Virus record (IMG/VR): IMGVR_UViG_3300032516_000212
Span: 1 to 22,886 of that record
DNA: 22,886 nucleotides
Direction: 5' to 3' (one strand)
Source of the DNA: a virus
Shown here piece by piece: positions 14,926 through 22,886 of this stretch; position 1 is the stretch's first letter, and each line of letters opens with the position of its first letter. A model generated the notes under the pieces. That model saw nothing but the letters and a program-made list of their open reading frames with translations, did not search any database and was not told the origin of the DNA. A program made the translations under genes and the position numbers.

Positions 14926-15990
14926 ATGGCACTCAATAAAACCAATCTCGTCATTGTCTCGGCCCCGCTTCCAGCGGATTTCGAGGGCACCCCGCAAGAA
15001 CTCGCCGAGGCGATGGTGGAGCGGATGGAGATTCAATCTCCCATCGGCACCAACTTCTTCATCGTCGGGGATGTGGAACCCAGTAGCGACCAAGGTCCGT
15101 GGCTCAAGAACGGGGACCGATGGTATGTATTCAGCACTACCGAGGGAAAGTATGTCCCCGGCAACGTGGACGACTCTATCCGGCTATTCACCGTCGGGGC
15201 GACATTTCCGGGCATTCCCGGGGTCAACGACCCGGTCCTCTTTCTCCGCACGTCGAGCACTCGCGGCATCGGATGGTATGGATGGGACGGCTCGTCTTGG
15301 CGTTCCATCAATGACCTTCCGCCGTCGGGAACTACCGCGCTTCGCCCCGCCGCCCCACTCGAACTGGAACAGTATTGGGACACTGACATCAATTGTCTGA
15401 TTCACTGGGAACGTGGGCTCTGGCGGACGGTATCTGGCGTCCCCGGTGACATCAAATTCGTTGGTCTGTCTAAACTGTCCGACGCGCTGAACTCGAACCC
15501 CGGGTGGATTTATCTCGGGCGTGACGACCAGTCGATTCGCGGAAAGGTTATCGGCATTGCCAGCGAGGACGGCGTGGGGACCGAGTCGGTATTTGCAACG
15601 GATTCGGGAATCTCGGCTCGTCCCAGCGGGAGTCAGGACGGTGAAGAGACGCATATTCTCTCATCGGACGAGATTGAACAGCACACGCACTTAATGGGTC
15701 ACGCGACGCTGTTGAACTCGGATAACAACATCTGGTTGCATCGGGTGGATGACGCGGAGACGTTGGTGATTCCGGCCCCGGGACCCTATAACTACTTTGA
15801 AGTCAAGGGAGAGGGGGCGGGTAACGGGACCAAGACAGGCACGGCGGGAGACGGCAACGCGGGCACCGGGTTGGTAACGTCCAAGCAACTGAGCAAGACC
15901 TCCGCCCCGGCCACAAACTACACAGAATTGGCCGTAGCGCACAACAACGTGCAGCCCACCGTGTTCTTTTGGGCCCTGTTGAAAGTGTGA
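14926..15990 (+). CDS. Tail fibre with tail-collar-like C-terminal domain
   Basis: A 354-residue protein. The N-terminal half has repeated short beta units, including W-L-K-N-G-D-R-W-Y-V (59-68), G-W-Y-G-W-D-G-S-S-W (116-125) and D-T-D-I-N-C-L-I-H-W (152-161). The C-terminal half has a G239-E-E-T-H243 block, then E-I-E-Q-H253-T-H255, a glycine-rich loop at 295-315, and a final A-H-N-N-V-Q-P (338-344) followed by a hydrophobic end. This resembles the tail collar family and the receptor-binding tips of T4 short-tail-fibre type, where His-x-His residues can bind metal. It is likely a host-recognition fibre or spike. No collagen repeat is present. It ends just before the dioxygenase gene. Confidence 0.72.
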   Translation: MALNKTNLVIVSAPLPADFEGTPQELAEAMVERMEIQSPIGTNFFIVGDVEPSSDQGPWLKNGDRWYVFSTTEGKYVPGNVDDSIRLFTVGATFPGIPGVNDPVLFLRTSSTRGIGWYGWDGSSWRSINDLPPSGTTALRPAAPLELEQYWDTDINCLIHWERGLWRTVSGVPGDIKFVGLSKLSDALNSNPGWIYLGRDDQSIRGKVIGIASEDGVGTESVFATDSGISARPSGSQDGEETHILSSDEIEQHTHLMGHATLLNSDNNIWLHRVDDAETLVIPAPGPYNYFEVKGEGAGNGTKTGTAGDGNAGTGLVTSKQLSKTSAPATNYTELAVAHNNVQPTVFFWALLKV

Positions 15991-16022
15991 TTGACATCGA
16001 AGAGTTTACACGCTCTTCTTTG

Positions 16023-16619
16023 ATGATGAACCTACGCATCGAAACATTGGATGATTTTTTGCCGGAGCCGCTCAAGTATCGAGAGGAGGCGTGTAAACAG
16101 CCCTACTATGAGATTCGCGGACCCGACGGCGTGAGCTACCGGAACATCAATGTTCGCCCGTCGGAGGAATTCGCCGAACTACTCTCGGCTCGGCTTGGTA
16201 AGAAAGTGAAGTGCGGATACTCTCTACTCCGGGTAAATTATGCGGGGGAGCTACCGAATCACGCGGTTCACACCGACAATGGTTACGACGATTTTGCTGC
16301 CGTCCTCTATCTTAGCCGACCGGAGGATTGCGTGGGTGGAACAGCGTTCTGGAAACACAAGCAGTATGGGTGGACCCATTGGCCGGATGAGGCGGCGATG
16401 CGCCGAACATGTAAGAAGCCCGAAAAGATAATCTCGCAGCTTCAACGGGACGCGAACGACGAGAGTGCGTGGGAACAGACGTATCTCGCCGAGATGAAGT
16501 TCAACCGGATGATTGTCTATCCGACAGACCAGTTTCATTCGCGGTTCCCATTTCCAGCGTTCGGGTTCACGCCGGAGACGGCGCGGTTGATTTGGGTTAG
16601 CTTTTTTTCCGTCGTATGA
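16023..16619 (+). CDS. 2-oxoglutarate/Fe(II)-dependent dioxygenase-like protein
   Basis: About 198 residues from ATG 16023. The iron ligands of the double-stranded beta-helix dioxygenases can be placed: H83-T84-D85 (HxD), distal H172 (D-Q-F-H-S-R), and R188 (E-T-A-R-L-I-W) sixteen residues on, which would bind the 2-oxoglutarate carboxylate. D-D-F-L-P-E-P near the N-terminus is also common in this superfamily, and the order resembles the DUF6445 group (family name from memory). Substrate is unknown; protein prolyl or lysyl hydroxylation is one option. Start choice is uncertain: GTG at 15987 overlaps the upstream stop (GTGA) and would add twelve residues. A weak 6-bp inverted repeat (15999-16018) lies between the two. 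The stop overlaps the next start as ATGA. Confidence 0.8.
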   Translation: MMNLRIETLDDFLPEPLKYREEACKQPYYEIRGPDGVSYRNINVRPSEEFAELLSARLGKKVKCGYSLLRVNYAGELPNHAVHTDNGYDDFAAVLYLSRPEDCVGGTAFWKHKQYGWTHWPDEAAMRRTCKKPEKIISQLQRDANDESAWEQTYLAEMKFNRMIVYPTDQFHSRFPFPAFGFTPETARLIWVSFFSVV

Positions 16620-17059
16620 TGACCGAACTCTATCTCGACACGTTGTCACAAATTGATGAGATTGGCCAGTCATTTGCAAAGGAAGCGCGCTATCCGGGAG
16701 GGTGGAATTGGGATGCTTTTCATCAGGTATGGTTTGAGCTTTTGTCGAGTGGACTCGGAAAAATCTTTGTCGTTGAGGACGACAACGGGCTAGTGGGGGC
16801 TTTGGGCGCGGCATTTTTGCCCGACCCATACTCCGGTCAGATGACCGCTGTCGAACAATTTTGGTATGTCCTGCCGTCGCACAGGAAGACGCGCGTCGGA
16901 ATGGACTTGTTCTTGGCGTTCCAACAGGAAGCCCAGAAACGTCAGGCGAAGAAAATGGTGATGGTGCATCTCGCGGCCCTGACCCCCGAGAGTCTTCAGA
17001 AGTTCTACGAGAAGGAAGGTTTCAAACTCGCAGAGCAAACTTTTTGGAAGGAACTTTGA
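16616..17059 (+). CDS. GNAT-family acetyltransferase-like protein
   Basis: A 147-residue protein of normal GNAT length. The acetyl-CoA motif A can be seen as V85-L-P-S-H-R90-K-T-R-V-G95-M, preceded by the beta-4 strand A-V-E-Q-F-W-Y-V-L and followed by the long helix. A later Y131-E-K-E-G-F-K-L block is the usual GNAT beta-6/helix end. The acceptor is unknown. In T7-like phages a GNAT-fold protein (gp13) lies beside the nozzle and internal virion proteins, and here the gene directly precedes a gp14-like protein. A role in assembling the ejection machinery is therefore as likely as enzymatic acetylation. It overlaps the dioxygenase by four bases. Confidence 0.78.
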   Translation: MMTELYLDTLSQIDEIGQSFAKEARYPGGWNWDAFHQVWFELLSSGLGKIFVVEDDNGLVGALGAAFLPDPYSGQMTAVEQFWYVLPSHRKTRVGMDLFLAFQQEAQKRQAKKMVMVHLAALTPESLQKFYEKEGFKLAEQTFWKEL

Positions 17060-17060
17060 C

Positions 17061-18068
17061 ATGGGACTAATCACAGCACTGGTAGTTGCGGGCGTTGCTG
17101 CCGCAGGCGCAGCCGCCGGAGCGTATGCCAAGAAAAAATCCGCCGACAAGGCCGCTTCCGCGCAGAAGAGCGCCCTGACCGGGCAGAAGAAAATTCTCTC
17201 CGAGGAGTTGTCGTTTGACCGAATCAATCAGGCCGCGACGGACGCGGACCGACTTCGCGCGAACAATCGGCTTGCCCTTCAGAAAGAGGTGGACCCAGAG
17301 TTGGCACAACTTCGCCAGCTTGGGAAAGAGAAACTACTCACGGAAGCCCAGCGACCGAACGAGAGTCTTCAGAGCACCCAAGTAGCGAACACTCTCTTCA
17401 ACGAGAACAACAAGCAGGACCCACGGCTCGAAGCTCTCAAGAGTTCCATCATCACTCGCGCGCAGGAAGAGATTGCAGCGGGTGCAACACTTCCCCCGGA
17501 GTTTCAAGCGGACCTCGTTCGCGCGGGAGTGGCTCAGGGTTCGCAGGCCGGGTTCAAGACTGACGCGAAGACAGTGGGCGGGACTATCGCTCGTGCGCTC
17601 GGCATCGGTGGAGAACAACTCAAGGTCGCCCGAGAAAATCAGGCGGTCAACCTTGCCGGAGCCGCAACGAATCTGGATGAATCCCGGGCCAAGATTCTCG
17701 GCAGTATTTTTCCAACGATTGCCAACGCCGAACAAACCCGGCGTCAAAATGCCGCCTCTGAATTTGGCGTCGGTGAATCGACTCTTCCCGAGTCTGGTTT
17801 GACCGGTCGTGAATCGGCGGCGGTTCAGCAGAACCGGGGAAATACACTTCTTAAGATTCGCGGTCAGCGCGGACAGATTGCCGCCCAGCAAGCTGCCGCG
17901 CAGGGCGAGGCAACCGCTGCGTATATTGGCGCGGGAACGTCTTTTGCTACGTCTGCCTTGGGCGGATTCGGCGGTGGCGGTGGGGCTGGGGGGATGCTGA
18001 ACGCGGTTCAGGGAGGTGGAGGTGGGGGCGGCTCACTATTTACTCAATACACCGGTCAAAAGAACTAA
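17061..18068 (+). CDS. Probable internal virion / DNA-ejection protein (gp14-like)
   Basis: A 335-residue protein. A hydrophobic, Ala/Gly-rich N-terminal segment (residues 3-23) is followed by a Lys/Ala-rich helix and a long, charged helical body (about 40-280). The C-terminus is Gly-rich, with several poly-Gly runs after a hydrophobic stretch (~290-330). This arrangement (short membrane-active N-terminus, Ala/Gln-rich helices, Gly-rich end) is typical of podoviral ejection proteins that leave the particle and insert into the cell envelope. It starts one base after the GNAT stop (TGA-C-ATG). The call is from composition and position, not from a motif. Confidence 0.65.
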   Translation: MGLITALVVAGVAAAGAAAGAYAKKKSADKAASAQKSALTGQKKILSEELSFDRINQAATDADRLRANNRLALQKEVDPELAQLRQLGKEKLLTEAQRPNESLQSTQVANTLFNENNKQDPRLEALKSSIITRAQEEIAAGATLPPEFQADLVRAGVAQGSQAGFKTDAKTVGGTIARALGIGGEQLKVARENQAVNLAGAATNLDESRAKILGSIFPTIANAEQTRRQNAASEFGVGESTLPESGLTGRESAAVQQNRGNTLLKIRGQRGQIAAQQAAAQGEATAAYIGAGTSFATSALGGFGGGGGAGGMLNAVQGGGGGGGSLFTQYTGQKN

Positions 18069-18076
18069 ATAATTGT

Positions 18077-19351
18077 ATGCCCGGAATTGCTGATTCTCCC
18101 AACTCTCTTCAGGTCCAGCCAAGCGCCAACGCCATCTCGCAGGACGTGAATATCACGCCCGCCGTCGGGGACTTTATGAAAGCCTTCAAGGAGGGCTTCA
18201 TCACCACTGAGGACATCACCAAACGCGCGAAGGACAAGCCGCTGGAAGATGCCCAGCGTCAGCAGGCTCTTCAGGACACCAACATCATCCGGCCCAAACA
18301 GCGCGAGCTTGCGTCCAAGCAACTCGATGTGCAGACCGCGCAGGCCGACACGCTCGGGCAGATTCAGCCGCTTCTTTCAGAGGCCGGTCTGAAGCAAGCC
18401 GAACAGCAGCTTCAAAACGTGCGGGGTCACGGGAACCCCGAAGCAATCGCGGAACTTCATCGCAAGTATGCGCTCCCACTTCTCGGAAAGCAAGTGCCTT
18501 ACGATGACAAGACAGGTCAACTCAATACCGAGGAGGCGTTGAAGGACGTGCAGAAAGCCACGGAGCTTGCTCGCGCGTATCAGCTTCGCCAATTTGCGAT
18601 GGAACACGCCAAGCCGCAGACCACCTCGACCACCGACAAGACGGGGAAGAAAACCGTCACGGAGCAATATGTCGTTCCCGGAACGAACGCGACCCTCACG
18701 GAGCCGCGAGTGGCGGAAACCACGGAGCCCAACCAGCCGGAAGCCGTGAAGAATTTTCGTCAGGGCATCGAAGCAGACTCGACTCTCAAGCCTATTAAGG
18801 AGGCGCAGACATTCCTTGCGACTGCTAAGGGTGTGCTCGCGACTCCTCCTGACAAAGTCACGAACGCAGAAGACCAGCTTCTCGTCGAGTCACTCATCAA
18901 ACTAACCGACCCGGCGGGCGTTATTCGTCAGTCGAAGGTGGAGTATTTGAACGAGATGACTCCCGTGTGGCAGACCGCCCTAAAGCGTCTCACACACCTC
19001 ACGTCGAATCAGAACACGGTGCTGTCTCCGCAGGACCGGGCGCAGATTAGCCGCGCCGTTAACCGTCTGGAAGAGGGATACGGAAAGGCTGCACAGCCCC
19101 GGCTTCAGCTTTTCGCCAAGCAAGCCGCCGAACAGAACCTCACCCCAGACCAGATTTTTGATACCGAGGAACTCGGGATGCTCAACAAGCAGCACGCGGC
19201 TCCCGCCGCTGCCACACCTGCCGCTGGGGATATTCCGACGGTGAATCACCCGGACGAAGCTCCGCCTACCGCGAAATTCTTCAAGTCCCCCGACGGTCGC
19301 ACTTTCGTCAACCCGAAATACCAGCCCGCCGGTCCTACGGCTACCCCGTAA
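18077..19351 (+). CDS. Probable internal virion / structural helical protein
   Basis: A 424-residue protein, mostly long charged helices rich in Gln, Ala, Lys and Glu. Notable stretches are an early V-G-D-F-M-K-A-F-K-E-G-F-I-T helix and a block D-Q-L-L-V-E-S-L-I-K-L-T-D-P-A-G-V-I-R at about residues 273-291. That block resembles a motif (D-x-A-L-V-x-x-F-x-K-x-x-D-P-G-S-x-V-R) found in internal and transglycosylase-linked phage proteins. The C-terminal ~55 residues are Ala/Pro-rich, probably disordered, with an F-F-K-S-P-D-G-R-T-F-V peptide near the end. No lysozyme or transglycosylase domain is visible. It lies between two other ejection-type proteins, so an ejectosome role fits. Confidence 0.62.
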   Translation: MPGIADSPNSLQVQPSANAISQDVNITPAVGDFMKAFKEGFITTEDITKRAKDKPLEDAQRQQALQDTNIIRPKQRELASKQLDVQTAQADTLGQIQPLLSEAGLKQAEQQLQNVRGHGNPEAIAELHRKYALPLLGKQVPYDDKTGQLNTEEALKDVQKATELARAYQLRQFAMEHAKPQTTSTTDKTGKKTVTEQYVVPGTNATLTEPRVAETTEPNQPEAVKNFRQGIEADSTLKPIKEAQTFLATAKGVLATPPDKVTNAEDQLLVESLIKLTDPAGVIRQSKVEYLNEMTPVWQTALKRLTHLTSNQNTVLSPQDRAQISRAVNRLEEGYGKAAQPRLQLFAKQAAEQNLTPDQIFDTEELGMLNKQHAAPAAATPAAGDIPTVNHPDEAPPTAKFFKSPDGRTFVNPKYQPAGPTATP

Positions 19352-19354
19352 CCT

Positions 19355-22300
19355 ATGCCCGACACGTTCTCAGACTCCGTCAAGGACTCTTGGCGGCAGA
19401 TGGCGGCGAATGACCCCGTCGTTGCCCCCTCTGAACCCAAGACCATCGACCCGAACGCGCAGTTGAAGCTCGCCGCGCGGGACAAGGCGGCGGACCCCTT
19501 CGCGGGATTGCAAGAAGTGAAGTCGAATGACCCGTTCGCGGGTCTTCAACAGGTGGACCACTTCGCCGGTTTGAAGCCTGCCGACTCCCTCGACCTCAAG
19601 GACGTTCCCTCATTAGTAAGCGACGACACTTTCCGTCCTGCCGATTATTTCGCGGCGAATCCTGACCTCCATAAAGACGCGGAGAAGAGCCAGAAGCTTC
19701 TGGATGTGTATCGCGCTCGTCGGATTCGTGGACTCGAAGCGGGCAAGGTTGCCAAAGCTGCCATCACGGAAGCTCCCGGAATCATCGCCAAGACGGCAAA
19801 AGGTGCGCGTGACCTCGCGTCCCGCGCCATCGAACTCGGGGTTCAACCGGCGGTCACATCGGTTCTCAGCGCTCTGACCGGAGCGACGCCCGAGGAGAAA
19901 TCCGCCATCATGGCGGAACAGGGGAAGCAACAACTCAAGGCCGCAGGTGAAGTCACCGCCGGAACCGAGTCGGCCATTACCGGGTTGACCCAACTCGGGT
20001 ATCAAGGCGCGCGAAAACTTTTTGGAAAGTCTCCTGAGAAGTTGACTGACCGGGAACTTCAGGACCAGTTGGCGATAGACGCAGAATTTTCCAAGGCGAC
20101 CAAGGAGGTTGCAGAGGGTAAAGGAGACGCGGTCAAAGCAGCAGGGCTTGACGCGGACACGCTGTCCAAGAATGGCGTGACTCTCGACAAGGATGCCATC
20201 GAAAATCTTTCGCTGGTGGACCCGCTGACCCTAGTGGCCACAGCGGGAGCTTTCAAAGTGGTAGGATTGGGCGGGAAGGTTCTCGCAACGGCAGCGACCA
20301 AAGCAGGAGCGCAGGTGGTTATCGACGGTCTCGCCAAAGTCGCACAGACAGTGGGCGCGAAGGGCATCGAAGCGGTGGGCAAGACCGCTGAAAAGATTGG
20401 CCAAGTTGGTCAGGTGGTCGGGGAGCGTTTTCCCGCCAAGTCCGTCGGGTTTGTTCTCGGGGCCACTAAAGGGGGTTCTCTTCACGCGGGGGCGATTGGA
20501 GCCGCTGCCGGAGAAGCCGCCAAGCGCATTGTTGCGGAGAGCGCCGGAGCATTTGCCAAACGCGGCGCGGCACTGGCCGAGGTCGGCACTCAACTCAACC
20601 CCGCTTTTGTGGGTCCACGGTCCGCCGGGTTGTCCCGGGTGCTGGCGCTTCCTTCGACCACGACCGGGCAGATTGCCAAGAGCGTCGCAGGCGGCGCGGT
20701 TCAGGGCGCAGTCACCGCACTTCCACTCGCCGCAGCGGCAGACGAGAGTCAGACCGCAGGCGCACTTCTCGGAGGCGGCGCTGCGCTGGGTGCAATTCAT
20801 GGCGCGGTTACTGGTGGTAAGACGGCGGTTGCGGAGACCGTGGCGAAGAATTACCTCGACCCACACAACATCCCGTTCGAGAAGACAAACTCCCCGGGAT
20901 ATGGGGTGGACAAATCTCTCGACGCATCCCACGACGCGGCTATTTCCAAACTGCCCGAGAACGAACAGAACGCCGTCAATACCTTCCGCGAAGCGGTGCG
21001 TGCGGGCGGGGGCGAGATTTACGTTCAGGACGCGGGCGCATACCTCAATCGGATTCGCGAGAATCTGACGCAGGAGAACGGCGGGAAGCCGCTGACCCCG
21101 GAGCAAGAATCGCAGGCCAAGCTCTACGCGGATACCCACGCCTTTTTCGACGGGCAAATTCCTGACGCCAAAGGCCAGACTCGCCGCGTGGTGTTCCTCA
21201 ACAGCGACTCGACCGGGTTGCACCATGACGCCGGACATCTTTTTCAGTCGCTTCTGTCGCCCGAGAATCAGGCCGCTCTTCGAGAGACGGCGTTGAAGTC
21301 TTACTCCCCGGAGCAACTCCAAGCGTTCAAGGACGAATATGCGCGTCGGATTGGCGAGCCAGACTATTTTAACAAGCTGGGTGATGAAGCTAATAACAAA
21401 GCCGCCGACGAACTTATCGCCGAGAATTTCGGGCAGCTTTTCCAGAACAAGACGTTCTCCGATTTGTCCGCTCCTCGTCCGTTCCTGAAAAAGCTCGGGG
21501 ACGTGGCGGTTCAAGCGGGTGAAGCGTTGGGATTCGACCTCACTGCGGGCCGCACTACCGCAGACTTGGGGGCGAAGCCCTCGTTCCGGCTTCAGGACCT
21601 CCTCCGCAATGCGGCGCAGGATGTCTTGACCCGTGAATCGAAAACTCCGGCCCCGGAGCCCAAGCCGCTTACTCTTCGTCCAGAAGATGTAGCCCGTCGC
21701 GAAGCGAATGTCCCGGTCACGAAGGAAATCACTCCTGAAGCAGTGAAACCCGCAGAGCCCACGCCCGCGCCGGAAGCGAAGCCTGTCGAGGTTTCACCAA
21801 AAGAGCCCGTTTCACCGACCGTTAAAAAGCCCGTTGTGAGTGAAACTCCGCCTTCGACGGCGAAGAACATTCGTGTCGAGCGAACGGCTCAATCGGATTT
21901 CGCCTCGAAGCGCGCCGAAGAGACCGGAATTTCAGAAGCCCAGAAAGCGACGGAATCACAGCCTGAAGTCCGCAAGGTGGTGGACGATATTGCGAAGTCG
22001 ATGGAGGCGGGCAACCCCGTCCTCGAAGTCGAACATCGCGGAATTGTCAGCGAGCGCGGTCCCGCCGCCCCGGAAGGACGCACGTCTCGTCGTGGCACTC
22101 AGGAAGCCGGGTATCAGGAACTCGAACGCTTGCAAGTGGAGAACCGCAAGGAAGCTCCCGCCGACATTGTCGATACTCACCAGAAGACTTTCGTCCCGGT
22201 TCGCTTTACGACGCAGGGCGGCAAGCCCACTCTCATCGCGATGTCGTTGGACAAGGTCATTGCCAACGTGCGCCGGGTGGTCAAGGATGCTGTTGGAAAT

Positions 22301-22886
22301 GCTGCCGAGAAGTTGCTCCCCTATCCGGTGGAGAATGGCAAGCTCACCGACGCCGGATGGAAGCAAGCCATCGAAGACATCAAGGCATACGCCGAGAATC
22401 AATCGAACGGTTATCGTGGAGACGGCCAAAAGCTAATCCGACCTACGGAGGACATCGGCGTTTCCATTCCAGCGGAGAATCCAAATTATACCCCCAAGCC
22501 GTTGTCCGAGGGCGCAATGAATTTTGCGAATCTCGTGCAGGGACTCAATCCGCCCGAGACCGGTCGCGTGCAGAAGGGTCTGACTCCCGGAAACGTCAAA
22601 GGCCAGCTTCTCGCCGAGGTGAACAAGAAGCAGCCACTCACTCCGGCGGTTATCTCGCCGGAGAACGTGACGAAGCAATCCTTCAAGGGATTTGAGCCCC
22701 GCACGGTCAAGGAGACGAATCCGCTTCGTAACGAACTCGCCGCGCGCGGCGTCAAGGTTCGCGAACTCACCGAGGTCACGGAGCGACTCGCCGTCGAGGA
22801 CATCGCCAGCGTCAAGCCACGCCCGGAACTTGGGTTCAAGGCCCCCGTGACGGACGTGATTCGCTCGGGCTTTTTGCCCGGGAACG
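19355..22886 (+). CDS. Very large internal virion-type protein with degenerate zincin motif (partial)
   Basis: Open from ATG 19355 to the right edge, so at least 1177 residues and incomplete. Near the N-terminus D-P-F-A-G-L-Q occurs at 47-53 and 59-65, with a third partial copy near 69-74. Several Ala/Gly-rich hydrophobic stretches (about 289-308 and 444-488) could insert into membranes. At H623-H624-D625-A-G-H628 a zincin-like motif appears, with Asp where the catalytic Glu is expected. D685-E686-L-I-A-E690 about 60 residues on could supply the third ligand. A Pro/Lys/Glu-rich linker (~758-835) follows, then further mixed domains. Size, last position and membrane-like segments fit a podoviral ejection protein (T7 gp16-like role) or a large polyvalent phage protein. 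Confidence 0.68.
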   Translation, partial: MPDTFSDSVKDSWRQMAANDPVVAPSEPKTIDPNAQLKLAARDKAADPFAGLQEVKSNDPFAGLQQVDHFAGLKPADSLDLKDVPSLVSDDTFRPADYFAANPDLHKDAEKSQKLLDVYRARRIRGLEAGKVAKAAITEAPGIIAKTAKGARDLASRAIELGVQPAVTSVLSALTGATPEEKSAIMAEQGKQQLKAAGEVTAGTESAITGLTQLGYQGARKLFGKSPEKLTDRELQDQLAIDAEFSKATKEVAEGKGDAVKAAGLDADTLSKNGVTLDKDAIENLSLVDPLTLVATAGAFKVVGLGGKVLATAATKAGAQVVIDGLAKVAQTVGAKGIEAVGKTAEKIGQVGQVVGERFPAKSVGFVLGATKGGSLHAGAIGAAAGEAAKRIVAESAGAFAKRGAALAEVGTQLNPAFVGPRSAGLSRVLALPSTTTGQIAKSVAGGAVQGAVTALPLAAAADESQTAGALLGGGAALGAIHGAVTGGKTAVAETVAKNYLDPHNIPFEKTNSPGYGVDKSLDASHDAAISKLPENEQNAVNTFREAVRAGGGEIYVQDAGAYLNRIRENLTQENGGKPLTPEQESQAKLYADTHAFFDGQIPDAKGQTRRVVFLNSDSTGLHHDAGHLFQSLLSPENQAALRETALKSYSPEQLQAFKDEYARRIGEPDYFNKLGDEANNKAADELIAENFGQLFQNKTFSDLSAPRPFLKKLGDVAVQAGEALGFDLTAGRTTADLGAKPSFRLQDLLRNAAQDVLTRESKTPAPEPKPLTLRPEDVARREANVPVTKEITPEAVKPAEPTPAPEAKPVEVSPKEPVSPTVKKPVVSETPPSTAKNIRVERTAQSDFASKRAEETGISEAQKATESQPEVRKVVDDIAKSMEAGNPVLEVEHRGIVSERGPAAPEGRTSRRGTQEAGYQELERLQVENRKEAPADIVDTHQKTFVPVRFTTQGGKPTLIAMSLDKVIANVRRVVKDAVGNAAEKLLPYPVENGKLTDAGWKQAIEDIKAYAENQSNGYRGDGQKLIRPTEDIGVSIPAENPNYTPKPLSEGAMNFANLVQGLNPPETGRVQKGLTPGNVKGQLLAEVNKKQPLTPAVISPENVTKQSFKGFEPRTVKETNPLRNELAARGVKVRELTEVTERLAVEDIASVKPRPELGFKAPVTDVIRSGFLPGN

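Noticed and set aside
15999-16021. GAAGAG/CTCTTC inverted repeat after the collar-like fibre as a terminator
   Set aside because: Only six base pairs, an 8-nt loop and three T residues follow. It may even be within the dioxygenase coding sequence if GTG 15987 is the start.
20231-21514. A 427-codon open frame on the minus strand inside the large last gene
   Set aside because: The + strand frame is continuous and has coherent domains. The minus product is low-complexity Arg/Leu/Gly.
1-22886. tRNA genes, CRISPR arrays, insertion sequences or attachment sites
   Set aside because: No cloverleaf, spaced direct repeats, transposase or terminal inverted repeats were seen. Nearly all of the window is accounted for by + strand structural genes.

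Overview
The window is a 22.9-kb stretch of a tailed double-stranded DNA phage (or prophage) genome: the structural late region of a podovirus-like virus. All supportable genes lie on the + strand and are packed tightly. Many neighbours share ATGA, GTGA, TGATG or TAATG stop/start overlaps. Coding DNA is GC-rich. The order (probable terminase end, portal, scaffold, major capsid, neck adaptor, tail nozzle, appendages, ejection-type proteins) and the lack of tail-tube, tape-measure or sheath genes point to a short-tailed virus. The host cannot be read from the sequence. Lipid-modified and membrane proteins suggest a bacterial host, probably Gram-negative.

Layout. 1-353: the end of an upstream gene, probably the large terminase, then a small zinc-ribbon protein. 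391-4120: portal, a small helical protein and a highly charged scaffold-like protein. 4120-5866: two probable glycosyltransferases, the first with an N-terminal helix-turn-helix. 5867-6051: the longest non-coding gap, with two hairpins and a perfect palindrome, leading to the capsid gene. 6052-7379: major capsid protein closed by a strong intrinsic terminator.

7388-8606: two related small repeat proteins, a holin-like membrane protein and a lipoprotein with three further hydrophobic segments. 8603-11035: two collagen-like fibre proteins flanking a small Cys-containing protein. 11039-14509: an acidic small protein (possible capsid-decoration type), a neck adaptor, a 51-residue protein and a nozzle/stabilisation protein. 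14506-15990: a fibronectin-III-like small protein and a tail-collar-like fibre. 16023-17059: a 2-oxoglutarate/Fe(II) dioxygenase and a GNAT acetyltransferase. 17061-22886: three ejection or internal-virion type proteins. The last is very large, has a degenerate zincin-like motif and runs off the right edge.

The most interesting combination is collagen-like fibres rich in Gly-Pro-Thr and Gly-Ala-Thr, an Fe(II) dioxygenase and two glycosyltransferases in one structural block. This could be a virion-modification system acting on the collagen stretches or the capsid. A second signal is a shared inverted-repeat arm, TCTGTCA/TGACAGA. It occurs as a perfect palindrome before the capsid gene and as an 11-bp hairpin just inside the nozzle gene. 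All functional statements come from reading the sequence; no database search was run.
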